DNA of 34,795 nucleotides from an uncultured Bacteroidales bacterium (GCA_947303715.1 CAMYYY010000029.1:1-34795); one strand, 5' to 3'; positions 25,832-34,274 are shown, counted from the first letter of the stretch. Numbers and translations: made by a program. Notes: generated by a model from the sequence alone, not told the origin.

Positions 25832-25858
25832 CACGAACGTAAAAATATCGGCACTATC

Positions 25859-27169
25859 ATGAAAAAACGGTTATCCCTGCTGGCGCTTGCCAGCGCCTGC
25901 CTGCTCGGCCTACAGGCTCAAGAGACTCAGCCCTCACGGGGCTACACCCTGCCCGAGGGAAAGGAAATCTACATCCCCGAGGAACTGCGCGACAACGACT
26001 TCACCAGCCCCGACGCCCAATGGAGCTACTACCGCATGGCCTGCACGCCCAACGTGGTGTGCTTCTGGGAAAAGGGCTTCGGCAACGACCTGAGCAAGGC
26101 GCCCGACCTGGACGGTCACCCCATGACCGTGGACCTGGACAACCTGCTGAGCCGCGTGGAGTACTTCTACAATGTCTATCGCGACATGATGGGCTTCCTG
26201 CTGCCCAGGAGCAAGGCGGAGAGGTACAGGATGATGGTGATGCTGAACTACTCGCTGGAGGGCATGGCCTACGGCGGCTGCTACGACGACGTAATCGGTG
26301 CGCTGTGGATAGCCCCCAACCGCATTCAGGACAAGACGCTCAACTGCATCGCCCACGAGCTGGGTCACTCGTTCCAGACGCAGATTGCTCTGGACGGCCA
26401 CGGGGGTGGGGGAGGCGCCATCATGGAGACCAGCGCCCAATGGATGCTCTGGCAGGTGAACCCGCGCTGGACTACCGACGAGAACTACCACTGGGAGGCC
26501 TTCAAGAAGGACATCCACCTCAGCCTCTTCCACTTCAAGAACATGTACCACGCGCCCTTCGTGCTGGAGTACTGGGGCTACCGGCACGGGCTGACCTACA
26601 TGGCCGACATGTTCCGCGGCGGACGACGGGGCGAGGACTTCGCGCAGACGTATATGCGCATGTACGGCGTCAGCGTGGAGCAGATGGGCGACGAGCTGCT
26701 GGACTGCTACAGCAGGCTGATCACCTTCGACTTCCCCGACAAGCGCAAGGAGAGCGTCCGCTATGCCTGCGAGCTGCTGAGCGAGATGAAGGATACGCTG
26801 GGCGGATGGAAAACGCCCGTCAACGTGCCGGAGACGTACGGCTTCAACGTGGACGAGATAACGCTGCCCGCCGTGGGCAAGACGGTGAAGGTGCACTTCC
26901 GCGGGCTCTCGCAGAAGGAGAACATCGGCTACCGCTACGGACTGGTGGCGGTGGACAACGACAACAACCCGACCTACCTGGGCGCAAACTCCGCACCGAA
27001 GAAGACGCTCACCTTCACCAACCCGGGAAACATGAAGAAGCTCTATCTGGTGGTGGTGGGCTGCCCCACACGGGAGTACAAGCCTGCCGTGTTCCGATGG
27101 GGACGCGACGACGACGAGGCGCAGGACGACGAGGGGCCGGCAACGTATCCCTACATGATAAAATTCTGA
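25859..27169 (+). CDS. DUF6055-like secreted HExxH metalloprotease, 436 aa
   Basis: Start chosen at ATG 25859, where MKKRLSLLALASACLLGLQA forms a Sec signal peptide; the open frame extends upstream to 25685, but that part is promoter DNA and a gene remnant. The mature protein starts with IYIPEELRDNDF and CFWEKGFGND, which I associate with the Bacteroidetes family DUF6055. The zinc motif is AHELGHSFQ (His166, Glu167, His170). Glu190 in IMETSAQ, 20 residues after the motif, is a good third ligand for a gluzincin. A beta-sandwich-like C-terminal domain follows (about 330-436). It probably cleaves or binds extracellular protein or glycoprotein in the periplasm or outside. Catalysis is inferred from the motif only. 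Confidence 0.75.
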   Translation: MKKRLSLLALASACLLGLQAQETQPSRGYTLPEGKEIYIPEELRDNDFTSPDAQWSYYRMACTPNVVCFWEKGFGNDLSKAPDLDGHPMTVDLDNLLSRVEYFYNVYRDMMGFLLPRSKAERYRMMVMLNYSLEGMAYGGCYDDVIGALWIAPNRIQDKTLNCIAHELGHSFQTQIALDGHGGGGGAIMETSAQWMLWQVNPRWTTDENYHWEAFKKDIHLSLFHFKNMYHAPFVLEYWGYRHGLTYMADMFRGGRRGEDFAQTYMRMYGVSVEQMGDELLDCYSRLITFDFPDKRKESVRYACELLSEMKDTLGGWKTPVNVPETYGFNVDEITLPAVGKTVKVHFRGLSQKENIGYRYGLVAVDNDNNPTYLGANSAPKKTLTFTNPGNMKKLYLVVVGCPTREYKPAVFRWGRDDDEAQDDEGPATYPYMIKF

Positions 27170-27196
27170 AAATCACCAAATCAGAAAAAATTTTTT

Positions 27197-27432
27197 AGAA
27201 GTAAAAATGGAAGTAAAAGTGGAAGTTATGCCAGCTTCGCTGGCAGGAAGTAAAAGTGGACGAATGCATTGGAATTCCGAAAGGAGGACTATTGTCCTAC
27301 GCAAAGCGTATAACTCCCACGAGCCAAGCGAACGGACGGAGCAGTGAGAGCAAAAGAGCTTGCTCATTTTGCCGAGTCGCGACGGACGAAGGCAAAGCCA
27401 GTTAACTTCCATTTTAACTTCCCATTTAACTT
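27197..27432. repeat. Composite hairpin repeat, copy 1
   Basis: The outer ends are inverted (GGAAGTAAAAGTGGAAGTTA at left; TAACTTCC... and TTTAACTTC at right). Inside are several hairpins: TGCCAGC-TTC-GCTGGCA (27229-27245), AGGAC-TATT-GTCCT (27285-27298), ACGC-AAA-GCGT (27299-27309) and GCAAAAGAGC-TT-GCTCATTTTGC (about 27350-27372). The last is flanked by GGAGCAGTGAGAGC and GCCGAGTCGCGACGGA, both repeated at 29882-29983. It fills the gap between the metalloprotease and SDR genes. Confidence 0.6.
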
Positions 27433-27461
27433 CGGAAACTTAAACTAAAAAAACTACGACT

Positions 27462-28496
27462 ATGTTGAAGATCTTGATTATCGGCGGAACGGGCACCATC
27501 AGCAGCGCCATCACCCGCCAACTGACCGAGAGCGGCCACGAGCTGTGGCTGCTGAACCGCGGCAACCGCAAGAACGAAGTTCCGGAGGGCGTCAGGCAGG
27601 TCATCTGCGACATCAACGACGAGGCGGAGGTGCTGCGCCAGATTGACGGCGAACAGTTTGACGCCATCTGCGAGTTCATCGGCTACGTGCCCACAGAGGT
27701 GGAGCGCGACATCCGCCTTTTCCGCGGGCGCACACGCCAGTACGTCTATATCTCGTCGGCCTCGGCCTACGCCAAACCCGCTGCCAGCCACGTCGTGACG
27801 GAGGGGACGGCGCTCGTCAACCCCCACTGGCAATACTCGCGCAACAAGATTGCCTGCGAGGAGCTGCTGATGAGAGAGTACCGCGAAAGCGGTTTCCCCG
27901 TGACCATCGTCCGCCCTAGCCACACCTACTGCGAGCGGAGCGTGCCCGTCAGCATCCACGGACCGAAGGGCAGCTGGCAGGTGCTGCGCCGTATGCTTGA
28001 CGGCAAGCGCGTGCTGGTGCAGGGCGACGGCTCGTCGCTGTGGACGATGACGTGGAACGAGGACTTCGCCCGCGGCTTCATCGGACTGCTGGGCAACCCC
28101 AAGGCCATCGGCGAAGCCTTCCAGATCATGAGCGACGAGACGCTGACGTGGAACCAAATCTACCAGAGCATCGCCGCCGCCCTGGGCGTGACGTTCAAGC
28201 CCTACTACGTCGCCTCGGACTTCCTGGCAGCCGTGTCGCCCAAGGAGTGGGACTTCGAGGGTAATCTGCTGGGGGACAAGAGCGTCTCCGTCGTCTTCGA
28301 CTGCGCAAAGCTGAAGCGCGCCGTCCCCGGCTTCCAGGCCACCGTCCGCTACGACGAGGGCGTACGCCGCTGCGTCAGCCACATCATGGCCCATCCCGAG
28401 CTGCAGCGGGAGGACCCCGACTTCGACCGCTGGTGCGACAGCGTCATCGAGGCACAGGAGAATGCCCGACGAAGCCTCTCGCCAAAGAATGAATAA
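27462..28496 (+). CDS. Atypical extended SDR (NAD-dependent epimerase/dehydratase-like), 344 aa
   Basis: This is a cytoplasmic Rossmann-fold protein. The N-terminus KILIIGGTGTISSAITRQL carries the GGTGxI dinucleotide-binding loop. The active-site pair is in YSRNK, after SSASAYA. The whole pattern is close to the CSP41/UDP-glucose-epimerase-like SDRs that Bacteroidetes carry in sugar loci. The substrate-binding half includes VRPSHTYCE and SSLWTMTWNEDFARG. It has no signal peptide. The propeller gene follows after 18 nt, so the two form an operon. Action on a nucleotide sugar or a free sugar is likely but not decidable. Confidence 0.82.
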   Translation: MLKILIIGGTGTISSAITRQLTESGHELWLLNRGNRKNEVPEGVRQVICDINDEAEVLRQIDGEQFDAICEFIGYVPTEVERDIRLFRGRTRQYVYISSASAYAKPAASHVVTEGTALVNPHWQYSRNKIACEELLMREYRESGFPVTIVRPSHTYCERSVPVSIHGPKGSWQVLRRMLDGKRVLVQGDGSSLWTMTWNEDFARGFIGLLGNPKAIGEAFQIMSDETLTWNQIYQSIAAALGVTFKPYYVASDFLAAVSPKEWDFEGNLLGDKSVSVVFDCAKLKRAVPGFQATVRYDEGVRRCVSHIMAHPELQREDPDFDRWCDSVIEAQENARRSLSPKNE

Positions 28497-28514
28497 CTTA
28501 CAAATAAATATGGC

Positions 28515-29882
28515 ATGAAACGAATACTATGGCTACTGCTCCTGCTGCTGCCGGCAACGGTCGGCATCAGGGGAGGGGACGAGCTAACCCGCGAGGTGGA
28601 GGCGGACACCGTGCGCTTCCCCGTGCCCACCATCAACGAGGAGTGGAACTTGGTGTGGATGCCCCACAACTGCTCGGACCACAACGTCTATGTCTATAAG
28701 GACAAGCTGTACGACGAGCTGTTCACCCGCACGCTGGGCTGGAACGGTGGCGACGGCGTGCAGACGGTGCAGCTGCCCGGCGGACGGTTGTTCTGGTCGT
28801 TCAACGACAGCTTCTACGGCCGCGTGAACGCCAGCTCCCGGGCCCGCACCAACAGCAACTTCCCCCGAAACACCATCATGGTGCAGACTCCCGACGAGAC
28901 GGGATTCCCCGGCGACAAGAGCACCAACCTCGTGTGGCTGGCCGACTATGTGAACACCACGAACCCCTCGTCGTCGCGCTACTACAATGCCCGCACCCAT
29001 CTCCGCCATCCGAAGGGGGAGAAGACGGCCACGCAGATTGCCAACGGCGACATCGACCAGCAGTACCTCTACTGGGCTGGCGACGGGACGGTGGTGGACG
29101 GACAGCTGCAAGTGCTGTGGGCGGGGGTCTACAACGGCACGCAGAACCTCATGAAGAGTGACAACCGGGCACTGGCTATCTACAGCCTCGAGGGGACGCC
29201 GGGCGACGACACCTATCTGAGCCTCATTTCGGTGGACCACAACTTCTTCGAAAAAGACCCCATCGGCTACGGCCAGACGCTTTGGGAGGACGAGGACGGG
29301 CATACCTACCTCTATGCCTGCAACCAGTTCAAAAAGAACGAGGACGACCTGCTGAACACCTCCAGCCCCGTCGTGGCACGCTCGAAGACACACGACCTGC
29401 GGAGCGGATGGGAGTACTACGTGGCCGACGACAAGGGCGACTTCCACTGGCAGGAGACCTATCCTACCGAGGAGGAGGTGAACCGCTCGGCCATCAGCTC
29501 ACGCTCCGTCTCGACGGCGTGGGTGTTCAAGGAGGGCGACTGGTACTACATGACGGCGCAGGGCTATGTCTTCAGCAAACAGGTGTACATCCTACGCAGC
29601 CGCCATCCCTGGGGGCCCTTCGAGCATTGCCATCAGCTGTGGACGTTGCCCTACGTGCTCGACAAGAAGGGCAGGCGGACGTATCAGAACTTCTACATGC
29701 CCCATCTGCATCAGGGCCTCTCGCGAACGGGCGAGCTGGTGTTCTCCACCAACACCGATGCCGCCGACTGGAACGACAACTTCAACTCCACCGGCAGCGC
29801 CGACTTCTACCGCCCCTACTTCTTCCGCGTATTCAACTGGCAGGCGCTGTTTGCCGACGACCCGGAAGACGATTTAGATTGA
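28515..29882 (+). CDS. Secreted five-bladed beta-propeller protein (DUF5005/DUF4185-like), 455 aa
   Basis: A Sec signal peptide (MKRILWLLLLLLPATVG) leads into a domain beginning DELFTRTLGWNGGDGVQTVQ and LFWSFNDSFYG. This resembles the DUF5005/DUF4185 group, whose five-bladed propeller fold is related to GH43/GH117 glycosidases. Blade-like motifs recur: YLYWAGDGTVVDGQLQVLWA, GHTYLYACNQF, WYYMTAQGYVFSKQVYILRS and GELVFSTNTD. Candidate acidic residues are visible (WNGGDG, FNDSF), but a catalytic set cannot be assigned. The enzyme may act on acidic or unusual glycans in the periplasm. It is coupled to the SDR gene upstream by an 18-nt gap. Confidence 0.68.
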   Translation: MKRILWLLLLLLPATVGIRGGDELTREVEADTVRFPVPTINEEWNLVWMPHNCSDHNVYVYKDKLYDELFTRTLGWNGGDGVQTVQLPGGRLFWSFNDSFYGRVNASSRARTNSNFPRNTIMVQTPDETGFPGDKSTNLVWLADYVNTTNPSSSRYYNARTHLRHPKGEKTATQIANGDIDQQYLYWAGDGTVVDGQLQVLWAGVYNGTQNLMKSDNRALAIYSLEGTPGDDTYLSLISVDHNFFEKDPIGYGQTLWEDEDGHTYLYACNQFKKNEDDLLNTSSPVVARSKTHDLRSGWEYYVADDKGDFHWQETYPTEEEVNRSAISSRSVSTAWVFKEGDWYYMTAQGYVFSKQVYILRSRHPWGPFEHCHQLWTLPYVLDKKGRRTYQNFYMPHLHQGLSRTGELVFSTNTDAADWNDNFNSTGSADFYRPYFFRVFNWQALFADDPEDDLD

Positions 29883-29983
29883 AGATTGAACCGATGGAGC
29901 AGCGAGAGCAGAGTTAAACTTGTTTGAACTATGCCGAGTCGCGACAGAGGAAGACCGAAGGTCAAGATTGAAGATTGAAGATT
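29882..29983. repeat. Composite hairpin repeat, copy 2
   Basis: The flanks are direct repeats of GATTGAA (29876-29892 and 29966-29981). The centre keeps GGAGCAGCGAGAGC and TGCCGAGTCGCGACAGA from copy 1. The stem between them is AGTTAAAC-TT-GTTTGAACT, different from copy 1 in sequence but again a hairpin with the loop TT. It ends immediately before the ATG at 29984, so the leader of the next gene is repeat DNA. Confidence 0.6.
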
Positions 29984-30823
29984 ATGAAAAAGTTACATAA
30001 AACTGCGCATTTACTGAAAGTAGCGGGAATGCTTTTGTTCGTCGGCATCGTTGTGGCATCGTGCTACAAGATTATCTGCACCTATGCACCCACGGAGGTC
30101 GAGGGAACCGAGACTTTTGAGGCTCGTCTGGTGGTGACCGACGATGGCTCATCGACACAGAATTTCACCACCGACTGGTCGGTAGCTGCCGTACGTGTTC
30201 CCGAGGGTTGGACGGTTGCCGTCCCTACGGGCTGCCATCAGCAATACGCCGAGGAGTGGGTTTACTATAGCGACGGCTCAAAGGTTGCCAGCAAGCAGAA
30301 CATGAAGTACAGTTCCCACATGTCGGACATCTACAACGTCGGCGCGCCCTTGAAGGGCTACAAATGGTGGGCATTCGTCACAAACCGCATGGTGCCGAAG
30401 CACATGGCCTCGTGTTGGCGTAACGGCTGCGACAGCATCTCCATCACCTTCCTGATTACGCCGAACGGCGTCCCTGGCACCTACAAGATTGACTTCATAG
30501 CCGGCGACGAGGAGGACGAGCAGGGCGTGACGAAATACGCAAGCTATAGCGAGGCGAAGGGAACGCGCTTGTTCCACGCCGCTACCGTCTCCTCCTTTTC
30601 CGAAGGGAAGAGGCCCGATAATGCCGCCCCCGGCCTCTCGCGTACCATTGTGGTGAAAGAGTCGTCGGGCATCCAGCCGCCCGTCGGCATCGAGGATTTG
30701 TCGCGTCGCAACCCCGACGCTATCTTCGACTTGGATGGACGCCTCCTCCGCATCGGCACTTCTACCGATGGCCTCCCCACGGGCATCTATATCATAAACG
30801 GAGAGAAACGAACCGTAAGGTAA
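29984..30823 (+). CDS. Short lipoprotein sharing the N-terminal module of the pseudo-phosphoesterase, 279 aa
   Basis: Start chosen at ATG 29984 (MKKLHKTAHLLKVAGM), not the upstream TTG. The lipobox is VVASC (Cys27). The mature part matches residues 22-200 of the protein at 14932: CYK-x-x-x-x-YAP-x-EV at the start, then AAVRVPEGWTV, WWAFVTN, GCDSISITF and GTYKIDFIAGDEED. It then goes straight to the C-terminal tail FDLDGRL...GIYIINGEK, without the Ig-like and phosphoesterase domains. So this is the stand-alone form of an uncharacterised lipoprotein module. Function unknown. The upstream gap of 101 nt is filled with a hairpin repeat and no promoter is obvious. Confidence 0.75.
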   Translation: MKKLHKTAHLLKVAGMLLFVGIVVASCYKIICTYAPTEVEGTETFEARLVVTDDGSSTQNFTTDWSVAAVRVPEGWTVAVPTGCHQQYAEEWVYYSDGSKVASKQNMKYSSHMSDIYNVGAPLKGYKWWAFVTNRMVPKHMASCWRNGCDSISITFLITPNGVPGTYKIDFIAGDEEDEQGVTKYASYSEAKGTRLFHAATVSSFSEGKRPDNAAPGLSRTIVVKESSGIQPPVGIEDLSRRNPDAIFDLDGRLLRIGTSTDGLPTGIYIINGEKRTVR

Positions 30824-30877
30824 GTTACTATAGTCGATAGCTGACGAACGTTAAACATTAAACGTTAAACCATTATA

Positions 30878-31921
30878 TTACAGTATCGGAAGGATGTTCT
30901 TCCATACGAGGTTCAGCTCGCCCTGCATATCTCCTACGTTGGAGGTGATGGCAACGACGGCATTCTTGTCAGGAACGACGATAATGTATTGTCCCATAGC
31001 GCCGTCGGCACGGAAGCAGCCGTAGCGGCAGCGCCACATCTGATAGCCGTAGCCCTGCTTCCAGTCGCTCGTTTTGGCCTCCTCGGCGTTATCGGTTTCG
31101 GGGTTGAAATTCTCCACCTGTTTTTTCGACATTTCGGCGACCCACTCGGCAGGAACAACTTGCTTGCCGTTCCACTTGCCCTTTTGGAGGAGCAGTTGGC
31201 CCATCTTGGCCAGATCCTCGGTCTTCAGGTAGAGTCCCCAGCCGCCGCAGTTGATGCCCTGCGGACTCTCGTCCCAATGAGGCTTGTCGATGTGGAGGGG
31301 CTCAAAGAGGCGCGTGTTCAGATAGTCCACCACCTTCTCGCCCGTCACCTTCTGCACGATGGCTGAGAGCACGTAGGTGCCCATGCTGTTGTAGAGGAAG
31401 TGGGTGTCAGGCTTGTGCTTGATGGGATGAGCCAGGAAGGCCGTCACCCAATCCACTTCGGGGTCGTTACGGAATCCCGAGGGCTCTGAATCATGCCCGC
31501 AAGACATCGTGAGCAGGTCTCGCACGGTCATCGCCTTCAGGTTGTCGCTAACCTCGGCGGGTAGCTTGTCAGGGAAGAAGCTGATGACCTTGTCCGTCAG
31601 CTTCAGCTTCCCTTCGCTGATGGCGAGGCCCACGGCGGTAGAGGTGAACGTCTTGCTAACGGAGTGGAGCACGTGCGGCACATCCTCCTTGCCCTGACTC
31701 TGCCAATGGCTGTAGATGACCTTGCCGTCCTTTACCAGCATGACGCTATGGACATCCAGCCCTTTGTCGGCAGCCTCCTGGAAGAAGTTGCTCATGGCAG
31801 CATCCACTTTCTCGGAGGTTTCAGCACGGGGCAGGTCGACGATCTGTGCCGTTTGCTTCGTGTTGTTCTTACATGCCGTCAGCGCCAGCAGCATCATAAC
31901 GGCCAATACAGTCTTTTTCAT
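30878..31921 (-). CDS. Serine hydrolase lipoprotein of the beta-lactamase/class C penicillin-binding fold, 347 aa
   Basis: The lipobox is ALTAC (Cys17). The active-site block HSVSKTFTSTAVG gives Ser87 and Lys90 (SxxK), and FLYNSMGTYVL gives the YxN-type motif (Tyr177-Asn178-Ser179). The third motif, usually KTG or HxG, reads RADGAMGQY. This is the family of periplasmic esterases, D-aminopeptidases and AmpC-like enzymes; true beta-lactamase activity is not implied. It starts 24 nt after the end of the lactonase-like gene and is probably last in the transcript that starts at the promoter near 34338. Confidence 0.85.
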   Translation of the reverse strand: MKKTVLAVMMLLALTACKNNTKQTAQIVDLPRAETSEKVDAAMSNFFQEAADKGLDVHSVMLVKDGKVIYSHWQSQGKEDVPHVLHSVSKTFTSTAVGLAISEGKLKLTDKVISFFPDKLPAEVSDNLKAMTVRDLLTMSCGHDSEPSGFRNDPEVDWVTAFLAHPIKHKPDTHFLYNSMGTYVLSAIVQKVTGEKVVDYLNTRLFEPLHIDKPHWDESPQGINCGGWGLYLKTEDLAKMGQLLLQKGKWNGKQVVPAEWVAEMSKKQVENFNPETDNAEEAKTSDWKQGYGYQMWRCRYGCFRADGAMGQYIIVVPDKNAVVAITSNVGDMQGELNLVWKNILPIL

Positions 31922-31945
31922 CGTGGTTTTTTTTAGATTGATTGT

Positions 31946-33034
31946 TTAATGGAATTGGACGCAGACAACCTTGCTGACGGGGATATCCTGATGTGTGTCG
32001 GTCATCATGCCCGTTTGGATGTCGCGGCGGAATACCTGAATTTTATCGCTATCGCGAACACAGCAGAGCAGGAATCGTCCGTTGGGTGTGATGTTGAATT
32101 GGCGCGGATGAGCGCCTGTGGGCTGATAGCCGATGCGTGTGAGTAGTCCCGTCGTCTTGTCGACGGAGAAGATGGCGATGCCTTCGTCCTTCAGGCGGTT
32201 GCTTGAGTAGAGGAATCGGCCATCGGGGCTCAGGTGGATGTCTGCTCCGCCGCGTGCACCCACGTTGTCGGAGGCAATCTCCTGAAGCCTTTCCAGCCGG
32301 CCTTGGGCATAGCGGAAAACCGTCACATGGCCTGAAAGCTCGCTCATCAGGTAGGCGAAGCGTCCGTCTTTGCTGAAAATCAGATGGCGTGGTCCTGAGT
32401 CGGCACTCACCTCTGCCGCAACTCCGTTCGCCGCCACGTTTTGACCCGTCAGGCGAAAGGAGAGAATGCGGTCGGCGCTAAAGTCCGTGGCGAGCACGTA
32501 CCTCCCGTCGGGCGTGAAACAGGCACAATGCACATGGGGCTCCTCCTGACGCGTGAGGTCAGGGCCGCCCGTCGTACCGAGAAATCGCGTTTGGAGTTCG
32601 GCTTTCGTGCCTCTTTGGCTCAGTCGGAATACGCTCATCGAGCCGCCTGAATAGTTGGCTGTAAGGGCGATTTGGTTGTTGATTGCCACATAGCAGGGGT
32701 CGGCTCCTTCTGTGGGCGCAGTATCCAGTAGGCGCATGCTGCCGTCGCGGCTCAGGCTGACGATGTTCAGCGAAGCGCTCTTGTCACCCGTCTCGCTGAC
32801 GGCATACAACAGCCTTCCGTCGCTCGAAAGGGTTAGGTACGACGGGTTCCTCATCTCCAGCGAATCCAGCACCTCCGCCTCGCCCGTCATTTGGTTGAAG
32901 CGGTAGGAGTAGATGCCCTTGCTGCCGCCGTAGGTATAGGTTCCCACGAGCATCATCACTTTCTCCTGTGCCTGCATCAGGCAACTGCATCCCATCATCA
33001 GACTGAAGATTATCAGGCCGTTCTTTAGCCTCAT
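31946..33034 (-). CDS. Lactonase-family seven-bladed propeller protein (6-phosphogluconolactonase-like), 362 aa
   Basis: The signal peptide (LIIFSLMMGCSCLMQAQ) leads to VMMLVGTYTYGGSKGIYSY, the usual start of the Lactonase family (PF10282). Repeated blades read PSYLTLSSDGRLLYAVSE, VHCACFTPDGRYVLATD, HLIFSKDGRFAYLMSE, DIHLSPDGRFLYSSNR and QFNITPNGRFLLCCVR. Because it is exported, a role in the cytoplasmic pentose phosphate pathway is unlikely; a periplasmic sugar-lactone hydrolase is more plausible. Cysteines in the signal region (GCSC) leave a lipoprotein possible. It lies between two serine hydrolase genes on one strand. Confidence 0.87.
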   Translation of the reverse strand: MRLKNGLIIFSLMMGCSCLMQAQEKVMMLVGTYTYGGSKGIYSYRFNQMTGEAEVLDSLEMRNPSYLTLSSDGRLLYAVSETGDKSASLNIVSLSRDGSMRLLDTAPTEGADPCYVAINNQIALTANYSGGSMSVFRLSQRGTKAELQTRFLGTTGGPDLTRQEEPHVHCACFTPDGRYVLATDFSADRILSFRLTGQNVAANGVAAEVSADSGPRHLIFSKDGRFAYLMSELSGHVTVFRYAQGRLERLQEIASDNVGARGGADIHLSPDGRFLYSSNRLKDEGIAIFSVDKTTGLLTRIGYQPTGAHPRQFNITPNGRFLLCCVRDSDKIQVFRRDIQTGMMTDTHQDIPVSKVVCVQFH

Positions 33035-33061
33035 AGCTCCCTGATTTGTGCCAATAGATGT

Positions 33062-33160
33062 TTATTTTGTGCGGCCCGTATAGGCGTCAACGCTTGAGTT
33101 GTTGAAGGGCTGGGCAAAGAACTTTTCGGCAGCTTTGTCAACTTCAAGGCTGCGGGCCTC
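33062..33160 (-). pseudogene. Out-of-frame C-terminal extension of the upstream serine hydrolase gene
   Basis: On the minus strand, in another frame than the gene ending at 33144, a reading frame continues as ARSLEVDKAAEKFFAQPF...GRTK and stops at 33062. It has the amphipathic helix usually found at the C-terminus of this hydrolase family. The gap to the next gene would become 27 nt, like the 24-nt gap further down. This points to a one- or two-base indel around 33145-33160, real or from sequencing. Confidence 0.6.
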
Positions 33161-34274
33161 CTGCGCTCTGGATAACCCAAAGTTTCAGTTCCTTTTTATG
33201 CCAGTTGACGGAGCAGTTAGTACCCCAGGCGCCTCCGTGTCCGAACCATGCATCTTCGTTATCCTCCACAGGAGCCGACAATCCGAGCGAGTAGCCGCCC
33301 AGACCCTCGGGACGGGTGGAGCGTGCCAGAATGTTCTTCACCGTCTCTTCTTTCAGGATGCGTACACCGTTCTCACCCACGCCTAGGTTCATCAGCATCT
33401 TGTAGAATTTCAGCTGGTCGTTGGCTGTGGTCCAGAGTCCTGCGCCAGCCGAAGGGAACACGTGCGAGTCGTTGTAGGGGCGCTGCTCCCATCCCATCTC
33501 CTCACGCCACTCGGCAGGGGCGTCCTTCTTGTATTCGTAGAGCTCGATTTTCTTTTTCAGTTGCTTGTCCGTAGGCCAGAACCACGTCGATTTCATGCCC
33601 AGCGGATCTAATACCTCCTGCTTGAGATACTGCTCCCACTTCATGCCCGTGATGACCTCCACGACAGCAGCCCCAATGTCGATGCCCGTGTTGGAGTAGG
33701 TCTCGCGAGTGCCCGGCTCAAACAATAGGGGAGAGGCGGCAGCGATGGAAGCCGTCTGACGGAGAGGCGCTCCACCCGACCATCCGCCGCCGCGGACATC
33801 GCTACGCTTGGCGCTGATTTCGAAGGGGAAACCGCCTGTGTGGTTGAGCACCATGCGGACGGTCAGCACGTTCTTTGCTTTGTGGAGGGTCTTAATGCCG
33901 TCCTTCTCACCGTCCAACACCCATAGCTCGCCGAATTCAGGCAGGTACTTCGAGACGGGGTCGTCGAGCGACAAGCGCCCTTCTTCCACCAACTTGGCTA
34001 TCGTCACGCCGCAGAATCCTTTTGTCTGCGAGCATTGCATGAAGACGTTGTCCATGCGGATGGGACGCTTGGCTGCCACGTCGGCATACCCGATGCAGCA
34101 GGTCTCCTGGACGCCATCCTTGTAGAATACGCTGATGGCTCCCGCCAGCTGACCGCTGGTGACGTAGGGTTGCAGCACTTCTTGTGCATAATGTGTCTTT
34201 GAGTCTTTCGGCCCCGTTTTGGCTGTCGCCGTCAGACAGAATACGGCAACCAGCAGGATGAGCATTTTTTTCAT
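33144..34274 (-). CDS. Serine hydrolase of the beta-lactamase fold, 376 aa as read, probably frameshifted near the end
   Basis: A secreted enzyme: the signal peptide MKKMLILLVAVFCLTATAK has no lipobox. The SxxK-like block is QCSQTKGFCGV, where Ser and Lys are spaced SQTK. YSNTGIDIGA provides the YxN motif, and GHGGAWGTNCSV the HxG-type third motif. It resembles class C beta-lactamase-related esterases more than true beta-lactamases. The frame ends GGPQP just after the last core strand (LWVIQSAG), where the family normally has one more helix; that helix is found in another frame down to 33062. It is first in a three-gene minus-strand group and has a consensus promoter at 34338-34369. Confidence 0.82.
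   Translation of the reverse strand: MKKMLILLVAVFCLTATAKTGPKDSKTHYAQEVLQPYVTSGQLAGAISVFYKDGVQETCCIGYADVAAKRPIRMDNVFMQCSQTKGFCGVTIAKLVEEGRLSLDDPVSKYLPEFGELWVLDGEKDGIKTLHKAKNVLTVRMVLNHTGGFPFEISAKRSDVRGGGWSGGAPLRQTASIAAASPLLFEPGTRETYSNTGIDIGAAVVEVITGMKWEQYLKQEVLDPLGMKSTWFWPTDKQLKKKIELYEYKKDAPAEWREEMGWEQRPYNDSHVFPSAGAGLWTTANDQLKFYKMLMNLGVGENGVRILKEETVKNILARSTRPEGLGGYSLGLSAPVEDNEDAWFGHGGAWGTNCSVNWHKKELKLWVIQSAGGPQP

Larger units (their letters stand above)
24865..25858. other. Long divergent intergenic region with repeat locus 3
   Basis: About 1 kb separates the GH3 gene (-) from the metalloprotease gene (+). It holds a leftward promoter (25018-25048), five 21-bp repeat units (25114-25218), an inverted repeat with an AT-rich core (25235-25419), an AT palindrome (25451-25474), a rightward promoter (25479-25510), an AT-rich composite repeat (25515-25612) and a short HU-like gene remnant (25685-25753). 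No complete gene is visible. Confidence 0.6.

Noticed and set aside
25685..25858. N-terminal extension of the metalloprotease gene
   Set aside because: A normal signal peptide begins at 25859, and the upstream part contains a -7-like box and the HU-like remnant.
30878..34274. Antibiotic-resistance beta-lactamase genes
   Set aside because: The SxxK and YxN motifs fit the wider serine hydrolase family, and the third motif and neighbours do not support a true beta-lactamase call.
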